Below are positions 7,082 through 8,585 of a stretch of DNA of 8,585 bases, in pieces (position 1 is the first letter of the stretch; each line of letters opens with the position of its first letter). The notes beneath the pieces are model-generated. The model ran no database searches. It had not been told where the DNA came from and saw only the letters and a list, made by a program, of their open reading frames with translations. The position numbers and the translations under genes were made by a program. Source of the stretch: DTU015 sp964406505 (GTDB taxonomy: Bacteria > Bacillota > Sulfobacillia > Fermentithermobacillales > Fermentithermobacillaceae); the NCBI GenBank assembly GCA_964406505.1, contig CAYORX010000043.1, positions 1 through 8,585 of the forward strand, read 5' to 3'.

Positions 7082-7373
7082 ACTGAGAAAAGCAATGAAG
7101 GGGACAAGTAGTTGTAGTGAAATCCAAAGCGAGCCGGTGATTGGTGCGAGGCCGGAGAGGGATCTACAATGAATACGCCCCCGAGCAGTCGGTCGAAAAC
7201 TTACGGGCAAGTAGACTAGAACGGAAGTTCTACCGTTAAAAGGATCGGAGTATTCGAAGATATTCTTTAGAAATGTTTTTATGTACTCTTGACTCGAGAG
7301 GATTACACTAAGTGTAATTCAACAAGGGTGGTACCGCGGGCTAACCCCGTCCCTTACCGGACGGGGTTTTGTT
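7082..7373 (+). ncRNA. T-box riboswitch leader
   Basis: This leader reads the charging state of a tRNA and controls termination ahead of the transporter genes. Visible parts are: the specifier-loop AGTA (7107-7110) facing GAA (7171-7173); flanking helices GGGG/CCCC and TTGTAG (7112-7117)/CTACAA (7164-7169); a distal loop region with GATTGGTGCGAG closed by CCGG/CCGG; a short hairpin at 7302-7318 (ATTACACT/AGTGTAAT) as stem III; and the conserved T-box AAGGGTGGTACCGCG at 7324-7338, followed by the terminator. Uncharged tRNA pairs its CCA end with the T-box bulge and permits read-through. By alignment the specifier is AAT (Asn, 7168-7170) just before GAA, or ATG (Met, 7169-7171) if shifted by one base. 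I see no TGG in that position. The T-box identity is near certain; the codon is not. Confidence 0.95.
7343..7373 (+). terminator. T-box intrinsic terminator
   Basis: A perfect ten-base stem, AACCCCGTCC (7343-7352) and GGACGGGGTT (7359-7368), encloses a six-base loop and runs into TTGTT. It follows the T-box sequence directly. In the alternative fold the T-box bases would pair upstream as the antiterminator. Confidence 0.93.
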
Positions 7374-7425
7374 ATAGTTCGGTCCCCTTCAAATCGCGGC
7401 TACAAAAATCTAGGAGGGAAAAACA

Positions 7426-8421
7426 GTGAGAAAGACAATTGTAAGATTGGTGATAGTAGTTTCGTTGTTAAGCTTATTTTTAGTTGGATGTAACCCTACA
7501 GAGTCTGAACTGCCGGCAGGGAACGAGCAACCAGTCAAGATCGGGATCTCCCAAATCGACGAGCATCCTGCATTAGATGTCGCCAGACAAGGCTTTATCG
7601 ATGGGCTGGTTGAGCTAGGTTACGAAGAGGGACAAGACGTTGAATTTATTTTCAAAAGTGCTCAGGGGGATACTGATACATGTAGAACTATCGCAGAAAT
7701 GTTTAAACAAGATCAAGTGGATCTAATTCTGGCGATCGCCACCCCCAATGCTCAAGCAGCAGCCAATGTCATCACCGATATACCCATTGTGATTACTGCA
7801 ATCACTGATCCCGTCTCGGCCGGACTTGCGCAATCTTTAGAAAATCCGGGAGGCAACATTACCGGAACGACCGATATGAACCCGGTACGTGACCAAATCG
7901 CCTTGGTCAAGGAGGTATTGCCAGAAGCTGCTACCCTTGGGATTATCTATAATTCTGGGGAGGACAATTCCTTAGTTCAGGTAGATATTGCCCGAGAGGC
8001 AGCGCCAGAATTTGACCTAGAACTAGTAGAAGCGACGGTAACCAATAAAAGTGAAGTAAATCAGGCGACCTTATCCCTACTAGGCAAGGTAGATGCCATT
8101 TACATACCTACAGACAACACAGTAGCGTCCGCTCTTAGTGCCGTCATTAAGGTAGCTAATTCCGCCGGGCTCCCTGTCTTTGGTTCGGAAAGCGCTCATG
8201 TGGAATTAGGAGGCCTTGCGACTTTCGGTGTAGATTACTACCTACTGGGGAAACAGACCGCTCGGGTAGCTGATGAGATACTGCAAGGCAAAAATCCGGG
8301 TGAAATACCTATTAAAGGTTCTCAAGATCTTAAACTAATCATCAATAAACAGGCGGCCGTGGAATTGAATTTAACTATATCGGACGAATTGCTTGCTAAG
8401 GCAGATGAGATCATTGAATAA
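7426..8421 (+). CDS. ABC transporter substrate-binding lipoprotein (ABC_sub_bind / TrpX-like)
   Basis: This 331-residue lipoprotein captures a solute outside the membrane for an ABC importer. It has a basic N terminus, a hydrophobic signal and a lipobox LVGC with the lipidated cysteine at residue 22. An ABC_sub_bind (PF04392, COG2984) periplasmic-binding fold follows, recognised by VKIGISQIDEHPALD after the signal, then ILAIATPNAQAA, PIVITAITDPVSAGL and NITGTTD, and in the second lobe FGSESAHVELGGLATFGVDY. The length is normal for the family. The GTG start at 7426 has AGGAGG eight bases upstream. The gene sits directly behind a T-box leader and 46 bases ahead of its permease, so its expression should rise when the matching tRNA is uncharged. 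Members in streptococci are linked to tryptophan uptake. This protein contains no tryptophan and only three methionines, but the specifier does not read TGG, so the substrate stays open. Confidence 0.93.
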   Translation: MRKTIVRLVIVVSLLSLFLVGCNPTESELPAGNEQPVKIGISQIDEHPALDVARQGFIDGLVELGYEEGQDVEFIFKSAQGDTDTCRTIAEMFKQDQVDLILAIATPNAQAAANVITDIPIVITAITDPVSAGLAQSLENPGGNITGTTDMNPVRDQIALVKEVLPEAATLGIIYNSGEDNSLVQVDIAREAAPEFDLELVEATVTNKSEVNQATLSLLGKVDAIYIPTDNTVASALSAVIKVANSAGLPVFGSESAHVELGGLATFGVDYYLLGKQTARVADEILQGKNPGEIPIKGSQDLKLIINKQAAVELNLTISDELLAKADEIIE

Positions 8422-8467
8422 CACTGTAGATTTTGGCGGCGTGTCGGTGTAAGAGAGGTGAATCGTT

Positions 8468-8585
8468 GTGAATATTAGTTTTATCGTTGGTTCTATAGAG
8501 CAAGGCATATTGTTTGGAATTATGGCCTTAGGTGTTTATATGACCTTTCGAATCCTTAATTACGCCGACTTAAGCGTAGATGGCA
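8468..8585 (+). CDS. ABC transporter permease, N-terminal part (cut by window edge)
   Basis: A GTG start with AGAGAGGTG seven bases upstream opens a frame that runs past the right edge. The 39 visible residues begin with a short polar stretch and a hydrophobic helix (GILFGIMALGVYMTF), followed by RILNYADLSVDG. That last motif is typical of permeases paired with ABC_sub_bind proteins (COG4120 type) and also resembles branched-chain amino acid permeases. It would form the membrane channel for the lipoprotein encoded just before it. An ATPase gene is expected next, outside the window. Confidence 0.85.
   Translation, partial: MNISFIVGSIEQGILFGIMALGVYMTFRILNYADLSVDG

Noticed and set aside
6962..7210. 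82-residue minus-strand open frame
   Set aside because: Its first half is antisense to T-box stem I and it has no support as a gene; only its tail is discussed as a possible remnant.
1..8585. CRISPR array, tRNA or rRNA genes
   Set aside because: I saw no regularly spaced repeats and no tRNA or rRNA signatures; the only structured RNA is the T-box leader.

Overview
The window looks like chromosomal DNA from a low-to-mid GC Gram-positive bacterium, most likely a clostridial-type Firmicute (inference). Supporting signs are strong AGGAGG-like ribosome binding sites, frequent TTG and GTG starts, and a complete T-box leader RNA in front of an ABC transporter operon. The left part is AT-rich. The transporter operon at the right end is visibly richer in GC.

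Layout. (1) Positions 1-3278, minus strand: a chemosensory operon read cheA, cheW, methyl-accepting chemotaxis protein (MCP, cut by the left edge). Both junctions are four-base TTGA stop/start overlaps, so receptor, adaptor and kinase are made as one translationally coupled unit. The CheA has an extra N-terminal region before its phosphotransfer domain and no obvious P2 domain. (2) Positions 3279-3601: a divergent control region with a candidate cheA promoter and a perfect 14-bp palindrome. (3) Positions 3602-4021, plus strand: a small PPC-domain (DUF296) protein. (4) Positions about 4100-6873, minus strand: a decayed island. It holds a hypothetical gene with a probable 3' frameshift, a zinc-ribbon membrane protein broken by a frameshift and a stop codon, half of an MFS-like transporter broken by a frameshift and apparently fused to its neighbour by a deletion, a short anonymous open frame, and the N-terminal remnant of a NERD-like membrane protein. 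Several lesions sit at runs of four to seven T, while cheA, cheW and the transporter gene are intact. (5) Positions 7039-8585, plus strand: promoter, T-box riboswitch with a classical terminator, a lipoprotein substrate-binding protein of the ABC_sub_bind (TrpX-like) family, and the start of its permease, cut by the right edge.

The two live modules are the chemosensory array and the amino-acid-starvation-controlled importer. The DNA between them appears to be a graveyard of small membrane proteins. The clearest points for follow-up are the T-box specifier, which does not read as tryptophan, the unusual CheA architecture, the palindrome ahead of cheA, and the reconstruction of the broken genes.
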